A stretch of DNA of 35,125 nt from an uncultured Pseudomonadota bacterium (GCA_903847275.1 CAINDC010000003.1:1-35125), one strand, 5' to 3'; positions 28,040-34,472 are shown, counted from the stretch's first letter. Notes: generated by a model from the letters alone, not told the origin. Numbers and translations are program-made.

Positions 28040-29089
28040 TCAAGCCCTACGCTGTATATCAGTGATAGGGCTTTTTTGTGGGTATGACAGAATTTTGTCA
28101 TTGACCTTAGAATTATTCGCATAACTAATTAGGTTTTCACTCGACAAATGCGCGTAACGTAAAACCATCTTTAAATCTGACCAACCGCCTAATTCTTTTA
28201 AGACGTGTAGCGGTGTTCCATTTTGAATATGCCAACTCGCCCAAGTGTGCCGTAAATCATGATAGCGAAAATTCTCAATTCCTGCACGTTTTAAGGCATT
28301 TCGCCAAGTATCGTTATTCACCACATTAACGGGTTTTCCTGCATAAGTAAAAACACTTATTTCATGCTTGCCAATTTGGGAGCGCAACGCCGACAGCGCG
28401 TCATCATTCAATGGAACGGCGATTGACTTGCCTGATTTTGTTTCATTTGCATCAATCCACGCGGTGCGTTTTTGTAAATCAACATTCGACCATTTTAAGT
28501 GAATCACGTTTGATGCGCGTAAACCCGTTGCTAGTGAAAATTGCGCCATTGCCTTGGTCAACGGAGGCAATTCTGCAAATAAACGTGCTACTTCTTCATG
28601 TGTCAACCAGCGAACCCGCTCGTCTTTAACAGGCAATAACTTTACGATAGGATGATTTTCTAGCCATTCCCATTCGCGATGCGCGGCGATTAAAATACCA
28701 CGCAAAACGGCAATAGTTCGATTTACAGTGCTATTTTTTGCCCCCGTCGATAACTTATGCGCCTTAATCCGTTCAATTAAATGGCGGTTAATTTCGTCGA
28801 GCATCTTATCTGCTAAATGCTGATTTAAATAACGTAACGCTTGCTTATCCGAACGCAATGATTTTTTGTGTGCGCGTTCATTCAACCAACGCACCACCGC
28901 CTGCTGCCAACTATAACGTGGTTTTTCACCGACATTTTTAACGCGCCACGCTTCAACTTTTAATCGGTCATGCAATTCTTGCGCTTGTTGCTTGTTTTCA
29001 GTCCCAGCAGATTGGCGTACTCGTTTGCCGTTTGCGTCAATGAAGTCAATGTACCAGTTGCCGCTTTTTTCTTGTTTGTAGATTGCCAT
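28040..29089 (-). CDS. Phage-type tyrosine integrase
   Basis: 349 residues. An N-terminal arm-binding domain (YKQEKSGNWYIDFIDANGKR) and a SAM-like core domain (about 65-150) precede the catalytic domain. Catalytic residues are visible as the Arg in ATGLRASNV, HDLRHTWASWH and the Tyr in VLRYAHLSS. A strong ribosome site (AGGAG) precedes ATG 29089. The gene overlaps the upstream HTH gene by 130 bases in another frame. It would integrate and excise the element near yebC. Its last codons run into a hairpin. Confidence 0.93.
   Translation of the reverse strand: MAIYKQEKSGNWYIDFIDANGKRVRQSAGTENKQQAQELHDRLKVEAWRVKNVGEKPRYSWQQAVVRWLNERAHKKSLRSDKQALRYLNQHLADKMLDEINRHLIERIKAHKLSTGAKNSTVNRTIAVLRGILIAAHREWEWLENHPIVKLLPVKDERVRWLTHEEVARLFAELPPLTKAMAQFSLATGLRASNVIHLKWSNVDLQKRTAWIDANETKSGKSIAVPLNDDALSALRSQIGKHEISVFTYAGKPVNVVNNDTWRNALKRAGIENFRYHDLRHTWASWHIQNGTPLHVLKELGGWSDLKMVLRYAHLSSENLISYANNSKVNDKILSYPQKSPITDIQRRA
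28042..28077 (+). terminator. Strong hairpin with plus-strand T run at the integrase/yebC junction
   Basis: AAGCCCTA and TAGGGCTT pair perfectly. An inner stem CGCTG/CAGTG (with a G-U that favours the plus strand) closes a TATAT loop. It is followed by TTTTTT on the plus strand. No plus-strand gene precedes it, so its purpose is unclear. It encodes the last integrase residues on the other strand. Confidence 0.6.
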
Positions 29090-29307
29090 TGTTTACTCTC
29101 CTGTGTTGATAAACCGCCATCAATCACACTTAAACCACGCGATTGATTATTACGCCCACTGACATAATCAGCAAGATGTTCTCGAATAAATACCCATTTT
29201 CGCCCGACTTTTTTAGCGGGAACTTCACCTGCTTTTGCCTTGCGCGTGAGTGTTGAAACGCCGCAGTTTAAAAACGCCGCTGCTTCTTTGATGTCAAAAC
29301 TGACCAT
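28960..29307 (-). CDS. Excisionase-like helix-turn-helix protein
   Basis: 115 residues. The first 50 (SFDIKEAAAFLNCGVSTLTRKAKAGEVPAKKVGRKWVFIREHL) form a MerR/excisionase-type winged HTH. The rest is polar and probably disordered, and its coding overlaps the integrase start by 130 bases. AAGGAG precedes the ATG. Position directly before the integrase supports a recombination-directionality role. Confidence 0.75.
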   Translation of the reverse strand: MVSFDIKEAAAFLNCGVSTLTRKAKAGEVPAKKVGRKWVFIREHLADYVSGRNNQSRGLSVIDGGLSTQESKQWQSTNKKKAATGTLTSLTQTANEYANLLGLKTSNKRKNCMTD

Positions 29308-29321
29308 TTTCTTCTCCTTAT

Positions 29322-29582
29322 TTAATTTGAATCTTTGCGTCTAAGAACCCCCACAGCTTGCATTGTTGTCATTTCTCTAAAATTCATATCCCTCCTAAAT
29401 TTTGAAACTACGCAATCTCCAAAAGAACCAATAATCGAAATCAAGCCCTCGTCTTCGTCTGCTTCATCTAAATTTCTAATGTATTCAATGGCGTAATTGC
29501 CATTCATATCAATCGTTTTTAGGACGACAATTTGCCCGTATTTTTTGCTGTTAAAGATTTTTGCAAATTTGTTTTCATTCAT
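29322..29582 (-). CDS. Small phage-type protein, unknown
   Basis: 86 residues. No family recognised. The middle reads as beta strands (YGQIVVLKTIDMNGNYAIEYI) followed by an acidic loop (NLDEADEDEG). It ends 14 bases before the excisionase-like gene and is preceded by a terminator, so it may have its own start of transcription or depend on readthrough. A ribosome site GGAAATGA-like purine run precedes the ATG. Confidence 0.55.
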   Translation of the reverse strand: MNENKFAKIFNSKKYGQIVVLKTIDMNGNYAIEYIRNLDEADEDEGLISIIGSFGDCVVSKFRRDMNFREMTTMQAVGVLRRKDSN

Positions 29583-29594
29583 TTCCTTCTCCCA

Positions 29595-29631
29595 TAAAAA
29601 AAGCCCCGCAAGTTAAAAACCTGCGAGGCTT
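29595..29631 (-). terminator. Intrinsic terminator
   Basis: On the minus strand AAGCCTCGCA pairs with TGCGGGGCTT (one G-U, which fits this strand only), followed by seven T. It closes the antirepressor/coiled-coil transcript before the 86-aa gene. Confidence 0.88.
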
Positions 29632-29650
29632 GTTGTTGTAATAGTTGTTG

Positions 29651-29902
29651 TTATCCGTAAGCCTTCACAATCAAAGCAATGACACCTGCTAAAATTGCTG
29701 CAACGGTTGTTTTTAATGCCATCAAATCTAGTTTTATTGGGTTAAACTCTTTTTCAAGTTTGTAATCCAAATACTCACGATTCACTAAATCCTTTTGCGC
29801 TATCGTTAGCGTCTCGACAATTTCATCGGCTTGCGTATCGGTAAAACCCGCTACCTTTAAGCGTTTAATGACCGCGTGTGTATCAATGGTTAATGTTGAC
29901 AT
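29651..29902 (-). CDS. Small coiled-coil membrane-anchored protein (DUF1640-like)
   Basis: The track starts at 29935, but AGGAGG lies 4-5 bases before ATG 29902 (MSTLTIDTHAVIKRLK), giving 83 residues. The helical body (GFTDTQADEIVETLTIAQ, then REYLDYKLEKEF) resembles CCDC90/DUF1640 proteins. A C-terminal membrane helix (TTVAAILAGVIALIVKAYG) follows. Such genes are common in prophages, and their function is unknown. Confidence 0.7.
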   Translation of the reverse strand: MSTLTIDTHAVIKRLKVAGFTDTQADEIVETLTIAQKDLVNREYLDYKLEKEFNPIKLDLMALKTTVAAILAGVIALIVKAYG

Positions 29903-29956
29903 TTTGCCCTCCTGTTTTTTCTCAAATTGTGCCACGTCCTTGTGGCGGGTGAAAGG

Positions 29957-30787
29957 TTAGGCTTTCAAAACGCCTTTCATTTTGTCTACTTCATGCTTGG
30001 TTAAAACTAAACCGCCCGATTTTTCAACGACAAACTTCAAATCATCAAACTGGTATTTGAGTGATGATTTTTGTTCTAACTCTTGAATCCATTTTGTGGC
30101 GACTAACGCCATGCTATCAGGGATTTGAAAACTAACTGATTGCACTGGTGCAGACAATGCTTTTACTTGTTGTTCGAGTTCTAACAGATATTCTTGTTTC
30201 ACGATAACGTACTCGTCGAGCGTCGGTTCACGCAATCCTAAAAACGCCAACATTTCATCGACTTTACCCGTAGGCAAATCTTCAAGTCGTGAAACATGAT
30301 AAGCGTAGTGCAAGCGATGCCAATAATACGAGTGCGCTTCTTTTGTTTTTGCGACGTGCTTTTCAATCGCCGTGCGAAGCAGCAGTTTTTCTTTTGAAGT
30401 GACGAATGGGGAAACGGGTAAATCAACAAGACCGTTTCGTTTTGGCATAAAGTGATTTGCCAGCACGTCGAAACATTCTTCTTGGTATTTGATTACCAAA
30501 TCTTTGATTTCAGGTTTGACGCGAGTTGAATCAACACCGAAAAGCCAACCGTTTAACATTTTCAACGGAAGCATTAACATCTCTTGCAATCCGCCTTTTG
30601 AAGGTGTGGTTATCATAACCATACCTTTGCTAAGTATCGGATGACGCTTGATTTTTTGAACTTGAGCAGACCAATCAAGCCCGATATTTTCACAAATTGG
30701 TTTCATCGCAACGTAAGGAACGTTGTCGATTAGGGTTGCGAACAAAGATTGATTGTTGAAATTTACTGCAATGATATTTTGAGACAT
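29957..30787 (-). CDS. Phage antirepressor-like protein (P22_AR_N domain)
   Basis: 276 residues. The N-terminal domain (about 1-115) with VPYVAMKPICENIGLDWSAQVQKI and LKMLNGWLFGVDSTRVKPEIK matches P22_AR_N, found in phage antirepressors that inactivate repressor proteins. The C-terminal half is helical and not clearly an ANT or KilA-C domain. Lower-quality spacing (GTGAG) precedes the ATG. The unusual structured stretch upstream suggests post-transcriptional control. No repressor gene is visible in the window for it to act on. Confidence 0.82.
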   Translation of the reverse strand: MSQNIIAVNFNNQSLFATLIDNVPYVAMKPICENIGLDWSAQVQKIKRHPILSKGMVMITTPSKGGLQEMLMLPLKMLNGWLFGVDSTRVKPEIKDLVIKYQEECFDVLANHFMPKRNGLVDLPVSPFVTSKEKLLLRTAIEKHVAKTKEAHSYYWHRLHYAYHVSRLEDLPTGKVDEMLAFLGLREPTLDEYVIVKQEYLLELEQQVKALSAPVQSVSFQIPDSMALVATKWIQELEQKSSLKYQFDDLKFVVEKSGGLVLTKHEVDKMKGVLKA

Positions 30788-30950
30788 AATAATTACTCAC
30801 TAAGTTAATGAACTGTGGTCGTGATGACCATTGTTGAACTACTTAACCGTCGTCGTAATTTCTGAGATTATGGCGACGGGTTCATTTCGAGTTACTACCA
30901 CTGGTGACTAAAGCAAAACCAGCCCGCATAAAGCGGCTCGCAACAAACCC

Positions 30951-30956
30951 ATCATA
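30951..30956 (-). promoter_or_regulatory. Possible -10 box for the antirepressor transcript
   Basis: On the minus strand this reads TATGAT, five of six matches to TATAAT, downstream of the bidirectional terminator. It would give a leader of roughly 150 bases covering all four hairpins. No good -35 box is seen. Confidence 0.25.
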
Positions 30957-30966
30957 AATGAAAGGC

Positions 30967-30991
30967 AAAAAAATAGAGCTTGCGCTCTTTT
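30967..30991. terminator. Bidirectional terminator-like hairpin
   Basis: AGAGC-TTGC-GCTCT with TTTT on the plus side and seven A (T on the minus strand) on the other side. It would separate the 61-aa gene from the antirepressor on the minus strand and could end the plus-strand RNA. Confidence 0.7.
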
Positions 30992-31083
30992 GTCGCTTTA
31001 GGTCAATCAGCGGGGTAGTAATCCGCACACTCGTTTTTTTCAAGTGCGAGAAAAGAATACACCCGCCGAATAGTTCACGTCAA

Positions 31084-31269
31084 TTATTTTTTGTTGTGAA
31101 GTGTTACTTTGCCACCCGATGCACGCGCCGAAAGCATAGAGCGATTAAACTCTTGTTTATCAACGCCATGTCCGCGAATAAAAGCACGGTTAGGCGATTC
31201 TTGCTTTTCTTTAGGTTCTGCATTGGCTTTGCGTTCTTCAAACGTACCACGTTGTTTTGCTTGTCCCAT
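31084..31269 (-). CDS. Small basic protein (MGQAKQRG type), unknown
   Basis: GGAG is seven bases before ATG 31269, so I use that start (61 residues) rather than the track start at 31296. The opening MGQAKQRGTFEERKANAE is found on small proteins of phages and proteobacterial genomes with no known role. It is basic and hydrophilic, probably a nucleic-acid- or protein-binding peptide. It sits immediately after two tandem terminators. Confidence 0.6.
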   Translation of the reverse strand: MGQAKQRGTFEERKANAEPKEKQESPNRAFIRGHGVDKQEFNRSMLSARASGGKVTLHNKK

Positions 31270-31284
31270 TTTGTATCTCCAAGT

Positions 31285-31308
31285 AAAAAGCCCCACTTTC
31301 GCAGGGCA
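31285..31308 (-). terminator. Second of two tandem intrinsic terminators
   Basis: On the minus strand GCCCTGC-GAAA-GTGGGGC forms a 7-bp stem with two G-U pairs and a GAAA loop, then TTTTT. It ends only about 15 bases before the start codon of the 61-aa gene. Confidence 0.7.
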
Positions 31309-31329
31309 TAAAAAAACCGCTTTCGCGGT
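31309..31329 (-). terminator. First of two tandem intrinsic terminators
   Basis: On the minus strand ACCGC-GAAA-GCGGT is followed by seven T, a classic compact terminator after the 109-aa gene. Confidence 0.88.
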
Positions 31330-31368
31330 CAGTGTAAATGTCTAGCAATGTCTAAACAAATATCTAAA

Positions 31369-31698
31369 TCATTGCGTGGCTTTGGCGATTGCAGCACGGG
31401 CTTTTTCCCAATCCGCACAAACTTCACACACGGCATCATCAATATCCCAGTGTGCTTTATGAAGATGACAATGATGCGGCGATTCACCGTTGTTCCTATC
31501 GTAATGCTTGAAAATTAACTGCAAAGCCTCAAGCAAATCTGGTGCTGCTGCGATAAGTTTTGCGTTTGACTTGTCTTTTAAGTTTGGAAAATAGGCGATT
31601 TGCTCGCCTGATTCTGATTCGACAACGCTATCAATGTCGTGATTCGTCCATTTTCTTGTTTTTAAAATCCAAGGGGCAGGCGTGTGTTTAGTTGTCAT
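31369..31698 (-). CDS. Phage protein of the HTPAPW...LIAAAPDLLEAL type
   Basis: 109 residues. The opening KHTPAPWILK and central NAKLIAAAPDLLEALQ define a very common phage and prophage family of unknown function. A middle insert with HHCHLHKAHWDIDDAVCEVC is rich in His and Cys and could bind metal. The start overlaps the stop of the preceding small ORF by TGA/ATG coupling, and a terminator pair follows. Confidence 0.75.
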   Translation of the reverse strand: MTTKHTPAPWILKTRKWTNHDIDSVVESESGEQIAYFPNLKDKSNAKLIAAAPDLLEALQLIFKHYDRNNGESPHHCHLHKAHWDIDDAVCEVCADWEKARAAIAKATQ

Positions 31699-31844
31699 TT
31701 GTTTATTTTCCAGACGCTGTTAAGTTTTTCAGATTTTACGATTCGCACGCAAATCGGGTTCTTTTCGCACCATGCCAGTTTGTCGATGATTTTCTGGCAT
31801 TTTTCAGGCGATAAATAATTAACTGGCTTATGACTTGAAAACAT
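31695..31844 (-). CDS. Small ORF (49 aa) between thyX and the 109-aa gene
   Basis: Not in the ORF track. It reads from ATG 31844 inside the end of thyX to a TGA overlapping the next ATG, with 49 residues containing SPEKCQKIIDKLAWCEKNP and RIVKSEKLNSVWKINK. It fills what would otherwise be a gap in a closely packed operon, and the composition looks protein-like. There is no clear ribosome site, so it would depend on coupling to thyX. Function unknown. Confidence 0.45.
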   Translation of the reverse strand: MFSSHKPVNYLSPEKCQKIIDKLAWCEKNPICVRIVKSEKLNSVWKINK

Positions 31845-32397
31845 TGGGGGCAATACTCGACAATTGAGTTTTAATTTCTTGAGCGACGGCGCGTATTTCC
31901 CATTGCGCCTCTTTTGTATCGCGTAAGTTTATGAAATCGAGCCACGCTTGAAAGTTACCGACGACAATCAATTCCGTTGTGGTGCATTGCGGCAGAATTA
32001 GTCGCGCGTCTTCTTTTTTCATGCCGCTTTCAATTAAGTTACGATACATCTCAAAAGACTTGCTAATCGCATAATGAAAATCCCCGACTTGTTGATCATT
32101 ATCAAATTTCGGCTCGACAATGCTTGCTTTGCTGTCATTACAATAACGCTGTGAACGCTGTAAAAAATCTAAATGTTTAGATCGGACAAGTTGGTGAGAA
32201 CACACGCGACTGATTCCACTAACTCGAAACGTAGCGTGTGCGAATCTAAGCGTCGAGAGATGACCTTTTTCAACACAATGCGCCGCACGCTTAATGCAGG
32301 TTTCGTTGTCGGTGGTTTCTTTTCCATAACAAATACCCGCCATTTGACCGATAAAGATTTCAGGATTTGGGGTTGCTTGTAAGAGTTCTATTTTCAT
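31828..32397 (-). CDS. thyX: Flavin-dependent thymidylate synthase ThyX
   Basis: 189 residues. The family core is visible: GHLSTLRFAHATFRVSGISR, CSHQLVR and FLQRSQRY, and the C-terminal helix EAQWEIRAVAQEI. ThyX makes dTMP from dUMP using FAD and NADPH. The usual RHR signature is RSK here (residues 72-74) with the later Ser-Gln-Arg-Tyr intact. It overlaps the next upstream gene by 4 bases and would serve phage DNA synthesis alongside SSB. The family is common in phages and in bacteria lacking ThyA. Confidence 0.9.
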   Translation of the reverse strand: MKIELLQATPNPEIFIGQMAGICYGKETTDNETCIKRAAHCVEKGHLSTLRFAHATFRVSGISRVCSHQLVRSKHLDFLQRSQRYCNDSKASIVEPKFDNDQQVGDFHYAISKSFEMYRNLIESGMKKEDARLILPQCTTTELIVVGNFQAWLDFINLRDTKEAQWEIRAVAQEIKTQLSSIAPNVFKS

Positions 32398-32606
32398 TCG
32401 TAATTTGCAGGTGTGGGTTGCAAGAATTCAACGGTTTCCATGATTTTTTGTAAATACACACACAAATCCATTGCTTCATCCTGTGCGTGTTGTAGCCATT
32501 CAACAGGTGATAAATCATTGCGCTCCATAGATACGCCGTATTTATTTAAACCAAAATCAGCGCGGGTTTTGATTTTTTCAATAACTGCTTGTTCGATTCT
32601 ACTCAT
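32394..32606 (-). CDS. Small phage protein with possible MazG-like helix
   Basis: 70 residues. SRIEQAVIEKIKTRADFGLNKYGVSM followed by SPVEWLQHAQDEAMDLCVYLQKI is a frequent phage pattern resembling a short MazG-type nucleotide pyrophosphohydrolase. However, the full set of metal-binding glutamates is not visible, so activity is doubtful. It overlaps thyX by four bases, which fits a nucleotide-metabolism context. Confidence 0.55.
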   Translation of the reverse strand: MSRIEQAVIEKIKTRADFGLNKYGVSMERNDLSPVEWLQHAQDEAMDLCVYLQKIMETVEFLQPTPANYE

Positions 32607-32841
32607 TTAATGCTCCAAAAAATGAATCATAAAAGCGGGCGCGTTGCTGTGCGTCGATGTGCTGAAATGATTGATAAAGTTTTTTTAAATTACCTTTTGA
32701 TTTTTTAATCGCTTGCTTAACTGAGCGATTCCATTTCGTTGGATTTAGTTCGCTGACTAAACCCAGTGACACTAAGTCATCACAAAACTTGTCTTTTTGC
32801 TCGACGGTTAAACGTTGAAATAACGTTACTGTGCTAGTCAT
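32599..32841 (-). CDS. Small helical protein, unknown
   Basis: 80 residues, basic and helical (KWNRSVKQAIKKSKGNLKKLYQSF, then QRARFYDSFFGALN). It overlaps the next gene by 8 bases and begins 2 bases after the SSB stop. No family recognised. The location suggests a replication or DNA-handling accessory, but this is inference. Confidence 0.55.
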   Translation of the reverse strand: MTSTVTLFQRLTVEQKDKFCDDLVSLGLVSELNPTKWNRSVKQAIKKSKGNLKKLYQSFQHIDAQQRARFYDSFFGALNE

Positions 32842-32843
32842 AA

Positions 32844-33284
32844 TTAGAATGGAATGTCATCGTCGTAAGGCGGTGGCGTTTGCTGATTATGTACAGCAAC
32901 AGCTTGTCTATGCGCTTCATGTGGTGGTGTGTAAGCGGCTACAGGTGCGGGTTGATATGATGACGGTGCGTCTGATTTTTTACCGACTAAATCCAAAACC
33001 GTCACATTTAATGCCAACGTGGTTTTTGTGCCGCTACCGTCTTTAGCTTGGTATTCACGGGTTGATAATTCACCGCTAATAAATACCGATTGCCCTTTCG
33101 TTAAATACTGTGCGACAGTTTCAGCACGTTTTCCCCAAAGTGTACAATCAAGCCAAAGCGTGGTTTTTTTATCGCCAAAACCGATTGAATTTGCGACTGC
33201 AAAACTAACCAGTGATTGATTATTGACAGTTTTCAATTCGCCGTCACGCCCTAAACTGCCCGTAAAACTAAACACATTACTCAT
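32844..33284 (-). CDS. ssb: Single-stranded DNA-binding protein
   Basis: 146 residues. The OB-fold (about 1-105) begins NVFSFTGSLGRDGELK and includes LWLDCTLWGKRAETVAQYL and SVFISGELSTREYQAKDG. A flexible Pro-rich tail ends DDDIPF, the partner-docking tip. It overlaps the upstream small membrane gene by ATGA. It is likely the element's own SSB for replication or recombination. Confidence 0.95.
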   Translation of the reverse strand: MSNVFSFTGSLGRDGELKTVNNQSLVSFAVANSIGFGDKKTTLWLDCTLWGKRAETVAQYLTKGQSVFISGELSTREYQAKDGSGTKTTLALNVTVLDLVGKKSDAPSSYQPAPVAAYTPPHEAHRQAVAVHNQQTPPPYDDDIPF

Positions 33285-33493
33285 TTTTTATTTCCCTTTG
33301 TTATTAAAAATTCTTTGCCACAATTGATGCAAACCTGCTTGCCGTAACTGTCATAGGTCACCTTATGTATATGCTCGCATTCTTCGCAATCACTGACCGC
33401 GTAATGTACGAAATAAAACACCACAAAAAGCAAACCAACCGCTAATAAAACGCCCGTTAAAATACTTTCAATCACAACTCCTTTACCTCCCAT
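33281..33493 (-). CDS. Small membrane protein with zinc-ribbon-like tail
   Basis: 70 residues from ATG 33493. GTG 33475, which overlaps the DUF1064 stop as GTGA, is an alternative start (64 residues). One membrane helix (SILTGVLLAVGLLFVVFYFVHYAV) is followed by CEECEHIHKVTYDSYGKQVCINCGKEF, two CxxC pairs that could form a zinc ribbon in the cytoplasm. Not recognised as a family. Confidence 0.55.
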   Translation of the reverse strand: MGGKGVVIESILTGVLLAVGLLFVVFYFVHYAVSDCEECEHIHKVTYDSYGKQVCINCGKEFLITKGNKK

Positions 33494-33849
33494 TTATGCC
33501 CAATTAGGCGTAATTCCCGAAAAATCAAATCGGGATTCAATTTTAAAAACCGTTTGCGCTTACTCTTATAAACCGCTGTTTCCACGCCTTTTACATCCTC
33601 AATCACCGTTTGATAATCCTCACGATATTCAAAATCGGCAATGTAAAACTCAGCTTGAAACTTACAGCCGTTTCGCGTGAAGTTTTCAGTCAGTAAGAAT
33701 CGCGGTTGACATCGCAGATTTGAAATAAGACCGCGTGTCTGTCTATCGAATAAATCAACGTAACGCGCCCTTTCAGCTTGAGAATCGAACTGTAGAATTT
33801 CGTTACCGTTATCAAACTTACACTTCTTGTTTTTGTACTTACTCGCCAT
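33472..33849 (-). CDS. DUF1064 nuclease-like phage protein
   Basis: 125 residues. FDSQAERARYVDLF near the N-terminus, YIADFEYREDYQTVIEDVKG in the middle and KRKRFLKLNPDLIFREL near the end match DUF1064. The family has the look of a PD-(D/E)xK nuclease: Glu26, Asp72 and Asp85-Val-Lys87 are the candidate active-site residues. It is often placed next to SSB and replication genes in phages. A Holliday-junction or recombination role is plausible but unproved. Confidence 0.82.
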   Translation of the reverse strand: MASKYKNKKCKFDNGNEILQFDSQAERARYVDLFDRQTRGLISNLRCQPRFLLTENFTRNGCKFQAEFYIADFEYREDYQTVIEDVKGVETAVYKSKRKRFLKLNPDLIFRELRLIGHKWEVKEL

Positions 33850-33991
33850 TTTTCCGCCTTGCTGCGTAACCCGCCGACCTTTTGGCGCGGTTTATTCGTT
33901 CGTTTTCCAAAATTTCAGCTTCCGATGTTCGTTTGGTAATAATGAAGCCCGTCATCCAGTTGTGTTTTTTCTTTTTGGGTTTTTCTGTCAT
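33839..33991 (-). CDS. Small basic ORF (50 aa) upstream of DUF1064
   Basis: Not in the track. From ATG 33991 (MTEKPKKKKHNWMTGFIITKR) to TAA 33839, overlapping the DUF1064 start by 11 bases. It is highly basic, with a helical middle (TSEAEILENERINRAKRSAGY). A purine-rich GAGAAAGAA lies just before it. The tight overlap and the terminator upstream suggest it is the first gene of the SSB/thyX transcript. Function unknown. Confidence 0.55.
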   Translation of the reverse strand: MTEKPKKKKHNWMTGFIITKRTSEAEILENERINRAKRSAGYAARRKNGE

Positions 33992-34003
33992 TTCTTTCTC
34001 GCA

Positions 34004-34036
34004 TAAAAAAACCGCCTTTCATTTCTGATTGGCGGT
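34004..34036 (-). terminator. Intrinsic terminator after the HEPN gene
   Basis: On the minus strand ACCGCC pairs with GGCGGT and is followed by seven T. It separates the HEPN gene from the SSB/thyX operon. Confidence 0.85.
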
Positions 34037-34061
34037 GTGTGGTGGTAAGTAATTTATTGTT

Positions 34062-34472
34062 TTAGTTGTTGGCGAATACCATTAGTTCATCAATCAACGG
34101 GGTTAATATCGCAACATCTTTGCGATAGATTTTACAGTCAATCAAGAAGTTATAACGATAGGCTTCAGCGCAAACGGTGATTGCCGTTAAATGCGCCTCG
34201 TACTTATCAATGTCGGTTTTAAAATCGGTTTCTTTTACCAATTGTGCAAGTAAACGGCCCAATTTGTGCGTGCGTGGATAAGCCCCAAATTCACTGCGCG
34301 TTTCCAGTAAGTGCTTAAAAAGCAATTCAAACAACTGTTGAAAGTGGAAACAGTGCATTGAGCAATCTTTGACGGGCGATTTCTCGAAAAAATCACAGGC
34401 AATCGCGTGTTCCCATGCTTTGCCGCCTAAGTTTTCGACGTTCTCAAACGCCTTGAGTTTTTCTGCGTACAT
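34062..34472 (-). CDS. HEPN-domain protein
   Basis: 136 residues. HCFHFQQLFELLFKHLLETRSEFGAYPRTHKLGRLL is the core of the HEPN fold (helical, often in RNases and nucleotide-binding toxins), and a second helix pair with AEAYRYNFLID follows. The usual Arg-x4-6-His catalytic motif is not evident: RYNFLID lacks the His. It may therefore be a non-catalytic HEPN protein. AGGAG stands before the ATG. The common MNT nucleotidyltransferase partner is not seen. Its only neighbour is the unknown 170-aa gene 16 bases upstream. Confidence 0.75.
   Translation of the reverse strand: MYAEKLKAFENVENLGGKAWEHAIACDFFEKSPVKDCSMHCFHFQQLFELLFKHLLETRSEFGAYPRTHKLGRLLAQLVKETDFKTDIDKYEAHLTAITVCAEAYRYNFLIDCKIYRKDVAILTPLIDELMVFANN

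Larger units (their letters stand above)
30814..30991 (+). ncRNA. Candidate structured plus-strand RNA, antisense to the antirepressor leader
   Basis: The 296-bp gap 30788-31083 has no convincing gene. It holds four consecutive hairpins and a terminator hairpin: TGGTC-GTGAT-GACCA (30816-30830), a 13-bp stem around a 7-base loop (30847-30879), AGTTACTA-CCAC-TGGTGACT (30890-30909), AGCCCGC/GCGGCT with one bulge (30921-30938), and AGAGC-TTGC-GCTCT then TTTT (30975-30991). The five non-Watson-Crick pairs are G-U only when read on the plus strand. A weak promoter match, TTGATT-18-GATATT (30749-30778), lies upstream inside the antirepressor gene. Alternatives are repressor operators, or a leader RNA of the antirepressor. 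Confidence 0.45.

Noticed and set aside
29903-29935. Upstream start of the coiled-coil gene (MAQFEKKQEGK)
   Set aside because: The strong AGGAGG site lies within this extension and fits ATG 29902 at the right distance.
30807-30909. Possible tRNA or tRNA-like cloverleaf in the structured gap
   Set aside because: The GGGTTCATTTC segment recalls a T-arm, but there is no acceptor stem, anticodon arm or proper T-stem pairing.
31772-31804. ATGCCAG/CTGGCAT inverted repeat followed by plus-strand TTTTT
   Set aside because: It has a long 15-base loop, lies in a likely small coding frame, and no plus-strand gene ends here. It is probably chance.
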